Positions 34,176 to 43,315 of a stretch of 64,000 nucleotides of DNA are shown here, in pieces (within the stretch, counting starts at the first letter, position 1; each line of letters opens with the position of its first letter). Below the pieces are notes generated by a model that saw only the letters and a program-made list of their open reading frames with translations, did not search any database and had not been told where the DNA came from. Source of the DNA: JAGQPD01 sp020426865 (lineage in GTDB: Bacteria; Planctomycetota; Planctomycetia; Pirellulales; Pirellulaceae); the NCBI GenBank assembly GCA_041399065.1, contig JAWKTN010000001.1, positions 806,001-870,000 of the forward strand, in the 5' to 3' direction. Both the position numbers and the translations under genes were made by a program.

Positions 34176-36722
34176 ATGTTGTCCCAATCGCCCCAGGATC
34201 TTCCTGTCGCCGCACATCTTCGACAGATCGTCGCCGCGTCGCGGTCATCGCCGCTGGTCGTGACGGCACCACCTGGATCAGGCAAGACCACGCTGATCCC
34301 AGCCGCTTTACTGGACGATCTGAATTCACGGGACCGGAACAGCCAACAGCGAGTACTATTGTTGCAGCCGCGACGACTGGCGGCTCGTTCGGTGGCTCGT
34401 CACATTGCGCACTTGAGAGGCACGCCACTTCGGACCGAGGTTGGCTATCAGGTTCGCTTCGACAACGCGACTTCACCTGATACCCGTTTGATTGCGATGA
34501 CAACCGGCGTATTGCTTCGCCGGTTGATCGACGACTTGGCGCTGGACGATGTTGATGCCGTCGTCCTCGACGAGTTCCACGAACGCACCGTCGAAATGGA
34601 TCTGGTGCTCGGCATGCTCTGGCGAATCCGTTCGACCATCCGCCCCGACCTGCGGTTGGTCGTGATGAGCGCTACGATCGACGCCACGCCGATCTCGCGG
34701 CTACTCAACAATTGCCCTACGATCCATGCTGAAGGAACGATGCACCCGGTTGTCATTCGGTATCTGCGTCGCCCGGATCGTCGAACGTTGTCGGAGCAGG
34801 TCGCATCGGTGCTGAACCAAGCCATCACTGACACCGATGGTGACACATTAGTGTTTCTTCCTGGTGTGGGTGAAATCCACCGCTGCCAAGAAGCCCTCGC
34901 GCCTTTCTGCGATCGGCAAGGCTTCGAGCTGATGTTGTTATACGGTGACCTGCCTCCCGAACAACAGGACCGCGTCCTCGCACCTAGTGAACGACGGAAG
35001 ATTATACTATCAACGAATGTCGCCGAGACATCACTGACGATCGACGGTGTGACAGCGGTGATCGACAGCGGCCTGGCTCGTCAGTTGCAGGTGCATCCTG
35101 GGACGGGCCTGCCGCGATTGGAGCTGCTCCCTATCTCCCGTGCATCGGCCGACCAGCGAGCTGGCCGTGCCGGCCGTACGGCCCCCGGCGTCTGTTTTCG
35201 GCTATGGGATCAGGCGTCTCACAGGGGACGCCCGGCCGCAGAGACTCCGGAGATCCGCCGTTCCGAGCTATCGAGCACGCTGCTGCAACTAGCTGCGTGC
35301 GGCGAACGCGATCCGCTTGATTTCCCTTGGCTCGATCCACCTACAACTGACGCTCTAACAAGTGCCATTCGGGTCCTGCAATGCGTGGGCGCGTTCGAGC
35401 ACTCGTCATCGCCGCTACAACTCGGAACCTTGTCTGACATGGGAAAGAAGTTGGCAAACTTGCCAACGCATCCACGATTGGCGAGGCTTGTCATCGCTGG
35501 TGCCGAATATGGGGTGTTGCGCGAGACCACGTTGGTTTCCGCGTTGCTCAGCGAACGCGATCCCTTTCGCGCCGGCCAGCAAACATCGCGTGGCCCGCGT
35601 GACCAACGTGGATTGCGAAGTCGATCGGACGTCGTTGATCGGGTGGCACTATTGCAGATGTTTCATGCCCAAGGCACAACCAACGATGCGGATCTGGTCG
35701 TTCATCCTGGCGCGGCCAGAAATGTGTTGCGAGTTGCGGAACAACTGTTTCAACAAAGCGATTTCCCTCGAAGGCCCCGCGCCGACGATGTGTCGTCGGC
35801 ACTGATGCGTGCGTTGCTCGACGCGTTCCCGGATCGAGTAACAAAGCTACGTTCAAACACACAGGATCGAGGCTTGATGGTCGGCGGACGAGGCGTGCGG
35901 CTCGAGCGGGGCTCGCGGGTCCAGGGGGAGCCCCTGTTTCTTTCGATCGATCTGCAGGACGCCGCCGGCGACGCGCGAGTGTCGCTGGCGTCAGCTGTTG
36001 ATCGCGATTGGTTACCGAGCCAATTCTTGCAGACCGTCGACGAATTATTCTTCAATCCGACGCGAAAGCAAGTGGAAGCGCGGCGATGTACCTACTGGAT
36101 GGACCTCCCCCTGGAAGAAACACCAATCGCGATTTTGGACCTGCAGCAGGCGGCCAACATTCTCGCTGTGCATGCTCGTCAATCGCTGGACCGCATTCTT
36201 CCCAACGACGACTCCGCTGCCTCGCGGTTTCGATCACGCACGCGGTGGCTCGCCGAAGCGTTGCCGGAACTCGAATTACCGGCACTCGGCGACGAAGCTA
36301 TCACGCAAAACCTCCCGCTGATTTGCCAAGAACTCCGGAGCCTTGACGAGTTGAAACGGGCAGACTGGCTGACCTACTTCCAGCAACTCATCGGTTTTGA
36401 CCGACTCGCGGAAATCGAACGGCTCGCACCCGAAGCGATCCAGCTCCCCAATGGCAAACGCACCAAGCTGCAGTACGTGCTCGGAAAACCACCAATCTTG
36501 AGCATCAGGATTCAAGAGCTATTTGGAGTGCCAGCAACCCCGTGCGTCGCCGGTGGCCGCATCCCTGTGCTTCTCGAACTGTTGGGGCCGAATTTCCGAC
36601 CACAGCAAGTCACCAACGACTTAGCGAGCTTCTGGAAGAACACGTATCCCGTCGTACGGAAGGAATTGCGCCGCAGGTATCCTAAACATGCATGGCCAGA
36701 AGACCCTTTTGCAGGAAAATGA
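34176..36722 (+). CDS. hrpB: ATP-dependent helicase HrpB
   Basis: An 848-residue DEAH-box helicase of the usual HrpB length. Visible motifs: Walker A VTAPPGSGKTTLIPAAL (about residues 27-43); Walker B in VVLDEFHERTVEMDL, the DEFHER form typical of HrpB; motif III VMSATIDATPI; motif V IILSTNVAETSLTIDGVTAV; and motif VI ADQRAGRAGRTAPGVCFRLW. The C-terminal HrpB-specific region continues to PVVRKELRRRYPKHAWPEDP, the characteristic ending of the family. The role of HrpB in bacteria is poorly defined; RNA remodelling is assumed. It is followed by the broken sulfatase. Confidence 0.95.
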   Translation: MLSQSPQDLPVAAHLRQIVAASRSSPLVVTAPPGSGKTTLIPAALLDDLNSRDRNSQQRVLLLQPRRLAARSVARHIAHLRGTPLRTEVGYQVRFDNATSPDTRLIAMTTGVLLRRLIDDLALDDVDAVVLDEFHERTVEMDLVLGMLWRIRSTIRPDLRLVVMSATIDATPISRLLNNCPTIHAEGTMHPVVIRYLRRPDRRTLSEQVASVLNQAITDTDGDTLVFLPGVGEIHRCQEALAPFCDRQGFELMLLYGDLPPEQQDRVLAPSERRKIILSTNVAETSLTIDGVTAVIDSGLARQLQVHPGTGLPRLELLPISRASADQRAGRAGRTAPGVCFRLWDQASHRGRPAAETPEIRRSELSSTLLQLAACGERDPLDFPWLDPPTTDALTSAIRVLQCVGAFEHSSSPLQLGTLSDMGKKLANLPTHPRLARLVIAGAEYGVLRETTLVSALLSERDPFRAGQQTSRGPRDQRGLRSRSDVVDRVALLQMFHAQGTTNDADLVVHPGAARNVLRVAEQLFQQSDFPRRPRADDVSSALMRALLDAFPDRVTKLRSNTQDRGLMVGGRGVRLERGSRVQGEPLFLSIDLQDAAGDARVSLASAVDRDWLPSQFLQTVDELFFNPTRKQVEARRCTYWMDLPLEETPIAILDLQQAANILAVHARQSLDRILPNDDSAASRFRSRTRWLAEALPELELPALGDEAITQNLPLICQELRSLDELKRADWLTYFQQLIGFDRLAEIERLAPEAIQLPNGKRTKLQYVLGKPPILSIRIQELFGVPATPCVAGGRIPVLLELLGPNFRPQQVTNDLASFWKNTYPVVRKELRRRYPKHAWPEDPFAGK

Positions 36723-36754
36723 ATCACATATTCAATATCCCCAGTCATCATCCA

Positions 36755-36931
36755 ATGTAACGACATTTCGGTACGACTCGCTTGTTGCTTGCCGTCGTCC
36801 CGGTATCCTGCGTCGCGGCATTCAAAACGGCTCCCGTTGAGGGCAAGACGCAAAATATCATCTTGATCGTTGCGGACGACCTCGGATACGGCGACCTCGG
36901 ATGTTACGGCAGCACAAAAAATCGCACGCGG
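36755..36931 (+). pseudogene. Truncated sulfatase remnant (signal peptide plus first metal-site strand)
   Basis: An ATG at 36755 is followed at once by TAA. Read through, the frame continues RHFGTTRLLLAVVPVSCVAA (a signal peptide), then QNIILIVADDLGYGDLGCYG and STKNRT, the unmistakable N-terminus of an arylsulfatase-type enzyme including the two metal-binding Asp residues. Similarity stops at about 36928, four bases before the stop codon of the convergent histidine kinase gene. The catalytic Cys/Ser-x-Pro-x-Arg site and about 400 residues are missing. So the gene has a nonsense mutation at codon 2 and has lost its 3' part, apparently by a deletion that joined it to the kinase gene end. Confidence 0.85.
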
Positions 36932-39481
36932 CTATTCGATGCGATCGTAGCCTTGGTCTTCCAGCCCGCGGTAGTCAAGTACCTCACGGACTTTGTCGAC
37001 GAGCACCTGCGTGGTAAAGGGCTTCAGCAGAAATGGATACGACGCACACTGGTCGCGAGCTACGATTTCGCTATAGCCGCTGATGCAAAGAATCTTAATT
37101 TGAGGATAGTGACGACGGATGTCATTGGCCAAGTCGAACCCGCTCGTTTCCGGCATGACGAGATCTGTCAGCAGCAAAGCAAATTCTCCGTCATTGTCCA
37201 CGACAATCTGTTTCGCATCGGCAGCCGATGATGCCTCGGAAACGTCAAACCCGTGCAGCCGCAGCGCGGCACTCGTCGCTTCTCGCACAATCCGCTCGTC
37301 TTCGACCAGTAGAATCCGTTCGTTCCCGGCAGCAGCCGCCAATACGGCCACTTCGTGGCAGCGTTCGACCGGTTGTTTGGTCATCGGCAGCAGGATGCGA
37401 AACCGCGAACCGACGTTGGGTACGCTATCGACCGAAATCGCCCCGCCAGCATCGCGAACCACGCCGTAAGCAACAGAAAGTCCCAACCCAGTACCTTTGC
37501 CCACCTGCTTTGTCGTGAAGAACGGTTCGAAGACCTTCGAACAGACTTCCTGATCCATGCCGCATCCCGTATCCGCGACCGACAATTCGACATACTCGCC
37601 AGGCGGTACATCCAAAACAGTCGCGTCTACTTCGCTTAAGTGGACCTGCGCTGTCTCCAAGTGCAACTGCCCTCCCTTGGGCATGGCATCACGAGCGTTT
37701 ACGGCCAGATTGACGATCACTTGATCGAGATGGCTCGCATCGGCCAACACATTCGACAGATTGGGAGACAAGTTGGTCGCAAGTCGAATGTCTTCGCCGA
37801 TCAATCTTCGCAACAGTCGCTCGGATCGCTCCACGACCGCGTTGACATCGAGCGGCTGCTGCCGATTAAGTGACTTTCGACCAAACATCAGCAGCTGCGA
37901 AGTGAGCCCCTTGGCTCGCTCAACGGTATCTTGAATTTCATCGATCGATTCCGCATCCGGCGTCCCTTGGTTGATGCTCATCCGGACAAGCTCGGCATAC
38001 ATATTGATTACGGTCAAAAGGTTATTGAAATCATGGGCGACGCCGCCGGCGAGCCGTCCGACTGCCTCCATTTTCTGTGAATGTCTCAGCTGATCCTCTA
38101 ACATCCGCTTCTGCCGCTCCACTTCGACGCGCTGCGAAGTGTCTCGCACCACGGCCAGTGTTACGCTGCGGCCAAAGTAGTCGATCACATTCGTACGAAC
38201 CTCAACGGGAAAATCCGTACCGTCTCTTCGCCGACCGCTACCTTCCAGCAAGCGGGGCGCGGTAGGAACCGCCGCATCCACGTTCGAACCGCAACCATAG
38301 GGCGACAGGGTAAGCATATCCTGCTCGTGCATTTCCAACAGTTCGCGCCGTTGGTAGCCGAGCGTATCACAGGCCTGTTGATTGACGTCGACGACGCGGC
38401 CATCCGCGTCGTAAAGGATCAGCGCATCGGCGGTATTTTCGACGATTGCCCGAAATCTCCGTTCGCTATCCGCAATCGCCATCTCGTAATACTTTTGGGC
38501 CTGTGCGGCCGCTACCAACTGCCCAACCGCCTGAACAAACTCGCGTTCCGACTCGTTCAAGCTCGTCCGCGAGCGAGAAACGAACGACAGCGTTCCGAGT
38601 AGGCGATTGTCGGCGATGAGCGGGACGCCGACAAAAAGTCGCACGCCCATCTTCCAGAGTGCTGCCCCTTCGGGGTAATCTCCCAACCTGTCGCTGGGCA
38701 CATACAAAAACTCCCGCCGTGCAGCACAAACACCGCACATCTGTTCGCCCAAGGCTAACCGCTGCAGCTTTGCGATCGTCTCAGCGTCGAACCCGAATAT
38801 CGAGACCAAATGCAGCGTACCGTCGACCAACTGATAATTCGTGAAGCCATCACAACCCAAGTGATTTGCAATCGCCCGAAACAACGATGTCCATTGCTGA
38901 TCGTCGTGACTGACCAAGCTCTTCGCGGCCGAAGCGGCGAGCAATTTGAATCCTGCTATCTGCCATGCATTTGTCAGCTCATGCTGATGCTGTTCCGTAA
39001 CGTCCCGACACACCCCCACTAGCTTCGCCGGTCGACCACCATCGTCGACCAATACCTGCCCGCGACTCTCCAGCACCAACACTTTACCGGATGTGTGAAT
39101 GATCCGTTCCAAGCTGACGAATGTCCCGCGATCGTGCAAGGCATTTTGGATCGTTCGATGTACTTGACCTCGATCGTCCGGCACCACGCGGTCCAAGAAC
39201 GCTTCAAGCGTTGCCTCGAACTCCTGTGGCTGAAGTCCATAAATCCGGTAGAGCCCATCCGACCATTGGACCTTGTTGGTCAAAATATCCCATTCGAAAC
39301 ATCCGAGCCGCCCCAACTGCTCAGCCTGCTCAAGGAATATGGCATTGGTCCGCGACACAGAACCAGACGTCTTTTCCGACGGCCTTCCCGATCGCGTGGC
39401 ATCCGACAACACATGCCGTGACGTCGCTTCGTCTGTCAAATTGCTTCCGTCGGTCATCGTTAAGTACCGCGATTGATCCAT
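36932..39481 (-). CDS. Hybrid sensor histidine kinase (PAS-GAF-PAS-HisKA-HATPase-REC)
   Basis: An 849-residue protein. PAS near residues 50-165 (LGRLGCFEWDILTNKVQWSD); GAF near 185-345 (GVRLFVGVPLIADNRLLGTL); a second PAS near 350-475 (RFRAIVENTADALILYDADG). The HisKA H-box is AGGVAHDFNNLLTVIN, with the phospho-accepting His at about 482. HATPase_c motifs are VNLAVNARDAMPKGG (N box), VADTGCGMD (G1) and GKGTGLGLSVAYGVV (G2). A receiver domain at about 730-845 has the Asp in LLTDLVMPETSG. No TM segment is seen, so it senses a cytoplasmic signal. The kinase-then-receiver order and the 'VAHDFNNLL' box are common in planctomycete hybrid kinases. No separate response regulator is adjacent. Confidence 0.93.
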   Translation of the reverse strand: MDQSRYLTMTDGSNLTDEATSRHVLSDATRSGRPSEKTSGSVSRTNAIFLEQAEQLGRLGCFEWDILTNKVQWSDGLYRIYGLQPQEFEATLEAFLDRVVPDDRGQVHRTIQNALHDRGTFVSLERIIHTSGKVLVLESRGQVLVDDGGRPAKLVGVCRDVTEQHQHELTNAWQIAGFKLLAASAAKSLVSHDDQQWTSLFRAIANHLGCDGFTNYQLVDGTLHLVSIFGFDAETIAKLQRLALGEQMCGVCAARREFLYVPSDRLGDYPEGAALWKMGVRLFVGVPLIADNRLLGTLSFVSRSRTSLNESEREFVQAVGQLVAAAQAQKYYEMAIADSERRFRAIVENTADALILYDADGRVVDVNQQACDTLGYQRRELLEMHEQDMLTLSPYGCGSNVDAAVPTAPRLLEGSGRRRDGTDFPVEVRTNVIDYFGRSVTLAVVRDTSQRVEVERQKRMLEDQLRHSQKMEAVGRLAGGVAHDFNNLLTVINMYAELVRMSINQGTPDAESIDEIQDTVERAKGLTSQLLMFGRKSLNRQQPLDVNAVVERSERLLRRLIGEDIRLATNLSPNLSNVLADASHLDQVIVNLAVNARDAMPKGGQLHLETAQVHLSEVDATVLDVPPGEYVELSVADTGCGMDQEVCSKVFEPFFTTKQVGKGTGLGLSVAYGVVRDAGGAISVDSVPNVGSRFRILLPMTKQPVERCHEVAVLAAAAGNERILLVEDERIVREATSAALRLHGFDVSEASSAADAKQIVVDNDGEFALLLTDLVMPETSGFDLANDIRRHYPQIKILCISGYSEIVARDQCASYPFLLKPFTTQVLVDKVREVLDYRGLEDQGYDRIE

Positions 39482-39683
39482 GCCCGCTGTCGCGGACTAA
39501 CGACACCGCAACGCATCGTGCCCATTGTACGACAGATCCCGGCGTGCTAGAAGCCACAATTGCGAACGTGTGTTTCCCCTCGCCATTCACCATACATTCT
39601 ATACAGACACACAGACCGTCTCGAATCGCCTCGGCCGCAACATTTGCTTTGATGGAATACTCGTGGCATAATGCCGTGATCAT
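39330..39683 (-). CDS. Possible small hypothetical protein upstream of and overlapping the histidine kinase
   Basis: A minus-strand frame from the ATG at 39683 whose first ~70 residues look protein-like (MITALCHEYSIKANVAAEAI, then RDGLCVCIECMVNGEGKHTF). It then overlaps the start of the histidine kinase in a different frame, where its composition becomes poor. It may be a short coupled gene or chance. I recognise no family, and the overlap of about 150 bases argues against the full length. Confidence 0.25.
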   Translation of the reverse strand: MITALCHEYSIKANVAAEAIRDGLCVCIECMVNGEGKHTFAIVASSTPGSVVQWARCVAVSLVRDSGHGSIAVLNDDRRKQFDRRSDVTACVVGCHAIGKAVGKDVWFCVADQCHIP

Positions 39684-39754
39684 TGGATCGTCCACGAAAC
39701 GGAAGTCGCGCCACGCCTCTTAACTTCGCCAAATTTGAAATAGGGAATCGTACG

Positions 39755-40648
39755 ATGTACCGAACATCTCCGTTGTGTTACGACAGCCAGTCGCGTTGCC
39801 GCTTGTTTTCGGCCCGCAGGAGGGCGTTTGTTCTACTGGCCACAATCTGCCTGACTTCAGCCACGCATAGCAATCTGGCATTCTCGGCACTGCTGGCCTA
39901 TGACGGTTTTGATTACCCAAACGTCGGCAGCGATCTGCTAGGAAATAACGGAGGTTTTGGATTCTCCAATCCCTGGTTGATCGGTGGGTTCAACGCGTCG
40001 ACAAACACTAACTACGACATTGCACAGGACAACCTCTCATTCGGCAACCTCCAGACTTCAGGCAACCGCGTTCAAACTGGCCCGACCACCGCCATTGCGG
40101 GACTGACGCGAAACCTTTTACAACCCATGGGAACTGCCGGGGAAACTCGATACGTCAGCGTTCTGCTACGCCCCGAAGGGACCATCGGTAGTGGCGCATT
40201 TAATGGATTCTTCGGCATCAATTTGGAGCAACCGGGCGAACCGGAGGTCTTCGCGGGAAAGCCGGGAGGAGGTGCCCTCGGCCAATACGTGATCGAACGC
40301 CGCGGTGGCGCCTTTCAGTCACCGACGTCGGCAAATGTCGAGCTCGATACGACGACTCTGTTGGTGTTGAAGGCCGAATTCACATCCGGGCTCGACACCT
40401 TCAGTTTATTTGTCAATCCGACTCCGGGCGGGCTAGAGCCACTCACTATCGACGCCAGTACCACCGGAAGCGTCGATACCGTGACGGGACTGACCATCTA
40501 TTCGTCCGGTGCGTTCAGTCTGGACGAACTTCGTTACGGTGAGACCTTTGCTGACGTCGTGCCAGTGCCGGAACCAAATGCCACCTTTCTGCTCTTATTG
40601 ACAGCAATGATCGCCCTGCGGTACCCAACTCGGTCGGCCGCAGCCTGA
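39755..40648 (+). CDS. PEP-CTERM sorting domain protein
   Basis: About 297 residues with an N-terminal signal peptide (AFVLLATICLTSATHSNLAF) and a beta-rich body starting LAYDGFDYPNVGSDLLGNNG, a common opening of planctomycete PEP-CTERM proteins with a lectin/LamG-like fold. The C-terminus has the sorting signal VPVPEPNATFLLLLTAMIAL followed by a basic tail: a Pro-Glu-Pro motif, one TM helix and positive residues, recognised by exosortase-type enzymes. It is presumably surface-exposed or linked to the exopolysaccharide matrix. The ATG at 39755 follows AGGGAAT. An in-frame extension upstream exists but has no signal character. Confidence 0.82.
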   Translation: MYRTSPLCYDSQSRCRLFSARRRAFVLLATICLTSATHSNLAFSALLAYDGFDYPNVGSDLLGNNGGFGFSNPWLIGGFNASTNTNYDIAQDNLSFGNLQTSGNRVQTGPTTAIAGLTRNLLQPMGTAGETRYVSVLLRPEGTIGSGAFNGFFGINLEQPGEPEVFAGKPGGGALGQYVIERRGGAFQSPTSANVELDTTTLLVLKAEFTSGLDTFSLFVNPTPGGLEPLTIDASTTGSVDTVTGLTIYSSGAFSLDELRYGETFADVVPVPEPNATFLLLLTAMIALRYPTRSAAA

Positions 40649-40779
40649 CCAATTGAGAATCGTCGACGCTACTGCTGTCGCCTGTTTCATCGGGGACTTG
40701 GCCTGCGACGCCGATTCGAGGGGGTGGAATGGAACATCCTTGTGTGACAGGCACGCTGATCTGCCTGCCCGGAGATTCC

Positions 40780-40910
40780 ATAAAACACCGCTCGCCATTC
40801 CAGAATAATTCGCGAACACGGCGTCCAAGTCACCATCCCTATCGACGTCACCAAAGACGTCCAATGATTCATCCTCGAACATCACATACGTGCTTCGCCG
40901 CTCTCCTAAA
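40780..40910 (-). pseudogene. FG-GAP/VCBS repeat fragment
   Basis: The minus strand reads STYVMFEDESLDVFGDVDRD followed by GDLDAVFANYSG, one blade of an integrin-alpha-like FG-GAP/VCBS propeller with the calcium-binding D.D.DG.LD pattern. The frame is closed upstream by a stop at about 40918 and loses similarity downstream. It is a single orphan repeat left from a larger surface protein. Confidence 0.5.
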
Positions 40911-41044
40911 TGTTACCACCTACGCTTCGATAAAGATCGCCAGCGAATAGGGGTGGTTATGGTCAGGCAGCGATACCGATCAGCGTGCAGGCAACGTGGT
41001 CGCACGGAAATCCAACGTTGCCGAGAGGACACGTTCCTCTTCGA

Positions 41045-41229
41045 TTACGACTGCAAGGAACCACGTGACACTACGGTGGAAGCCTGTCGGAGTACGTCGT
41101 TCCAATCGTGCGCGCTCGACGTTAGCCGTTGAACATGATCGTACCGGCGTAGCAGCTGGGCACTCGCAAGGTTACCTGCTTCATCGTCGTCGAAGCGATA
41201 GAAGATCGTGTAGCCCCGCGCGATGAGTG
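41045..41229 (-). pseudogene. RHS/YD-repeat remnant in inverted orientation
   Basis: The minus strand is open for about 60 codons and reads ARGYTIFYRFDDDEAGNLAS, then AQLLRRYDHVQRLTSSA. Two pieces fit the YD-repeat consensus (Y..D..GNL.S and YD...RLTS). It lies back-to-back with a plus-strand RHS piece starting at 41223, implying an inversion within an ancestral RHS gene. By-eye identification, weak. Confidence 0.35.
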
Positions 41230-41416
41230 GAGGAAGCGCGCTCGGCCATTTAGAACCGATGACCTACGGAAATTTGGTCAGCCAACACCGCTCGGGCACG
41301 ACAACGCTTTATCTGTTTGACGCACTGGGCCCGACGCGCACAATTACCGATCATGCGGGTACGTCAACAGCGGTAATCGATAGTTATGACTATAAGGCCT
41401 ATGGCGAGACATATGC
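41223..41416 (+). pseudogene. RHS core fragment interrupted by the 1.07 kb repeat
   Basis: The plus strand reads YGNLVSQHRSGTTTLYLFDA, then LGPTRTITDHAGTSTAVIDS and YDYKAYGE, the RHS core section that normally precedes the final 'GRRYD.ETGLYYLRARYYDP' block. The similarity stops within a few codons of 41417, where the 1.07 kb repeat begins. The missing downstream core reappears at 43316, after the repeat and about 830 bases of decayed DNA. Confidence 0.65.
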
Positions 41417-41620
41417 CATGCAGGGTATCATAGGTCCCCAATGTTGGAGGGCAGCAACAACGCTTAGCGACACACAAACGAGTCCCGCAATCGTTCCTGA
41501 CCAAGTAGTCGGCGGTTCAGTGAGGGCGACGCAAAGTAGCAACAATCCCAACCCACCGACTGCGAACCAAAGAACACGGTCAACAATACTTCGGCGAGAT
41601 GTGGTACAAGAAGATGTCAT
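41399..41620 (-). CDS. Two-helix membrane ORF in repeat copy 1 (DUF2892-like)
   Basis: From an ATG at 41620 the minus strand encodes 73 residues. It has RRSIVDRVLWFAVGGLGLLL, a helix, a short TEPPTTWSG loop, a second helix IAGLVCVSLSVVAALQ, and HWGPMIPC. The order (basic N-terminus, helix, short loop, helix, aromatic-Pro-Cys end) resembles DUF2892 proteins such as the YgaP tail. The last codons lie outside the repeat, so the natural C-terminus is probably lost. Confidence 0.4.
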   Translation of the reverse strand: MTSSCTTSRRSIVDRVLWFAVGGLGLLLLCVALTEPPTTWSGTIAGLVCVSLSVVAALQHWGPMIPCMAYVSP

Positions 41621-42486
41621 CGTTCTGGCTTTGTGTACCGCACGGGTGGCGCCCAACGCGTCCTCGGTCCAGATGTAACTCTCCCGTGTCACACGTGGCC
41701 CCCTCGCCGGCTTGCCCGGCAGGAGCCACAGTTTGAAAGCTAGGGCCACTCGTTGTCACACCCACATTGGCGGAGGCGGTCGCCGCCGCAGGCGGCACCC
41801 GTCCGGGCCGGGGTGGTGAAGTCGCGGAACCGCTAGCCAACCAAACTGTGGCTCCTGCCGGGCAAGCCGGCGAGGGGGCCAAGGAACGACACAATGGTAA
41901 TCCCGTTTTGCTATTCGCGCCAAGATGCACGAACTCGCGCTATTGCCAACTCGCTATGCCGTATGTGTGTCGGCCCTTCGGGCCTGGGCGCGGGGGAGCA
42001 CGCCACCGGTGGCTGCGCCACCGGCAGGGGTTGTTGCGGCCCTCCGGGCCGAAGGCCTGGAAGGCCTTTGCATCGATAAAACGAACGCGATTTCGAGCTC
42101 GCCGTCCCAGGGCCGAAGGCCCTTCACAACCCCTGCCGGGCCCGAAGGGCCCGGTTTCGGCTCCCCACGCGCCCAGGGCCGAAGGCCCGACACAAGTGTG
42201 ATACGGTCGAGCGACGGGATCGCAGTCATTCTCAGAATCCAGCTACGCCTACGCGCTCGTCGTCGATCGACAAAGGTTGAAGAGGGAATGAAGTAGAAGA
42301 TGATAAGAAGACGGAATGCCACTGTGCTGGCGCAATGGTAGCAGTAAATGATAAATCACTGGCACGGACTTTGCTTTTGGAGCGTTAGACGGCGATTTCT
42401 AGCGACCGATGAGCGTCGCGTGCTGGGGCGAGCGAATCGCCAGTCGGATGGACGCGTTTGAAAGCGTGCTTACGTCCGTCACGACT
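41417..42486. repeat. 1.07 kb direct repeat, copy 1
   Basis: This stretch is matched almost base for base by 44930-46003, with about 60 substitutions and a few small indels (about 94% identity, counted by eye). Both copies start CATGCAGGGTATCATAGGTC and end GCTTACGTCCGTCACGACT. It contains no transposase-like frame and no terminal inverted repeats. Inside are a 39-bp perfect inverted repeat, several GGCC-TTCG-GGCC-type palindromes, and a two-helix membrane ORF on the minus strand. Copy 1 interrupts an RHS core. Confidence 0.9.
41697..41880. repeat. 39-bp perfect inverted repeat inside repeat copy 1
   Basis: 41697-41735 is the exact reverse complement of 41842-41880, with a 106-base spacer. 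The arm core is CTCGCCGGCTTGCCCGGCAG. The same pair is conserved in copy 2 at 45210-45248 and 45357-45395, where the spacer has diverged, so the arms are better conserved than the spacer. Confidence 0.88.
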
Positions 42487-43315
42487 GCTACAAAAACGCA
42501 GACGCGGCTAAATGGCTTGATGGCCTGGGGAAGCTGGGTAGAACGCAGACCAACGGTATCCACCGCTTGCCAAGCCGCCCCAGACCGTCCGGTCAAGCAG
42601 CGTGCTTTGTTGCCGAATCGCATGAGCGGTACGGGGGCAGATAGCTCCAGCCGTGTCCCAGGCGCCATCACGCGGCCCAGCGATGGCCGAAATGGGTAGA
42701 GATGCCAAGGCCGTTGGACACGGCGGAGCGGACCGGGTCGCATTGATTGACACTATGGCCAGGGCAATCCGGAAATCATCTTGCCGGTCCGCATCAGCGG
42801 TCCGCGCCAACCAGCAGACGCCCTACTTGTATGGGTAATCGGCTCGCGATGTGGAAGTCATGAAGCCTGACTGTTTTGGCGGGGCGCCGTGAATCGCTCC
42901 GCCGATCCCCGGTCTTATGGCGTGCGACCTCGGTTCGGGTGTCGATGTTTAACTCACCGGCCGAGGGATCGGCCGGAGCTATCTATGTCCCTGGCAATCG
43001 CCAAGAGGTAAATGGAGAGTCTATAATTTGGACCTCAATGGGCCTTTCCCGACTTTGCCTAGTCCGAATACCTCGAACCACAAAGCATTGCCCTCAACGA
43101 CCTCAAACCGACGATCAGCAAACGAGCACATCCGCGACACCCGGAACAGAATGGAAGGTGCGACCAAGCCGAGCAACTGGACAACATCGAGGCATTGGCA
43201 GTACGATACTGGAATAGGACGGTAGCACCGATACGCCATACACACCCCTCTCCTTTCCGTGCTCAACCGCTATCAATGGCGACGGCACCGAGCGGAAGGT
43301 GGATTTGGCGAGTGA

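Larger units (their letters stand above)
40649..43315. other. Gene-poor decayed island (left part)
   Basis: Between the PEP-CTERM gene and the orphan RHS tip no intact gene is seen. It holds an FG-GAP scrap (40780-40910, minus), two oppositely oriented RHS scraps (41045-41229 minus and 41223-41416 plus) and the first copy of the 1.07 kb repeat (41417-42486). About 830 bases (42487-43315) remain in which I see only short frames, a few with protein-like pieces such as FNSPAEGSAGAIYVPGNR near 42945-43000. Stops occur in every frame, as expected of decayed coding DNA. Confidence 0.6.

Noticed and set aside
41767..42296. Plus-strand frames inside the 1.07 kb repeat (Gly/Arg/Pro-rich)
   Set aside because: Built from GC palindromes, frames differ between the two copies, and no domain is recognisable.
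41417..42486. 1.07 kb repeat considered as an insertion sequence
   Set aside because: No transposase frame, no terminal inverted repeats and no visible target duplication; kept as a direct repeat of unknown type.
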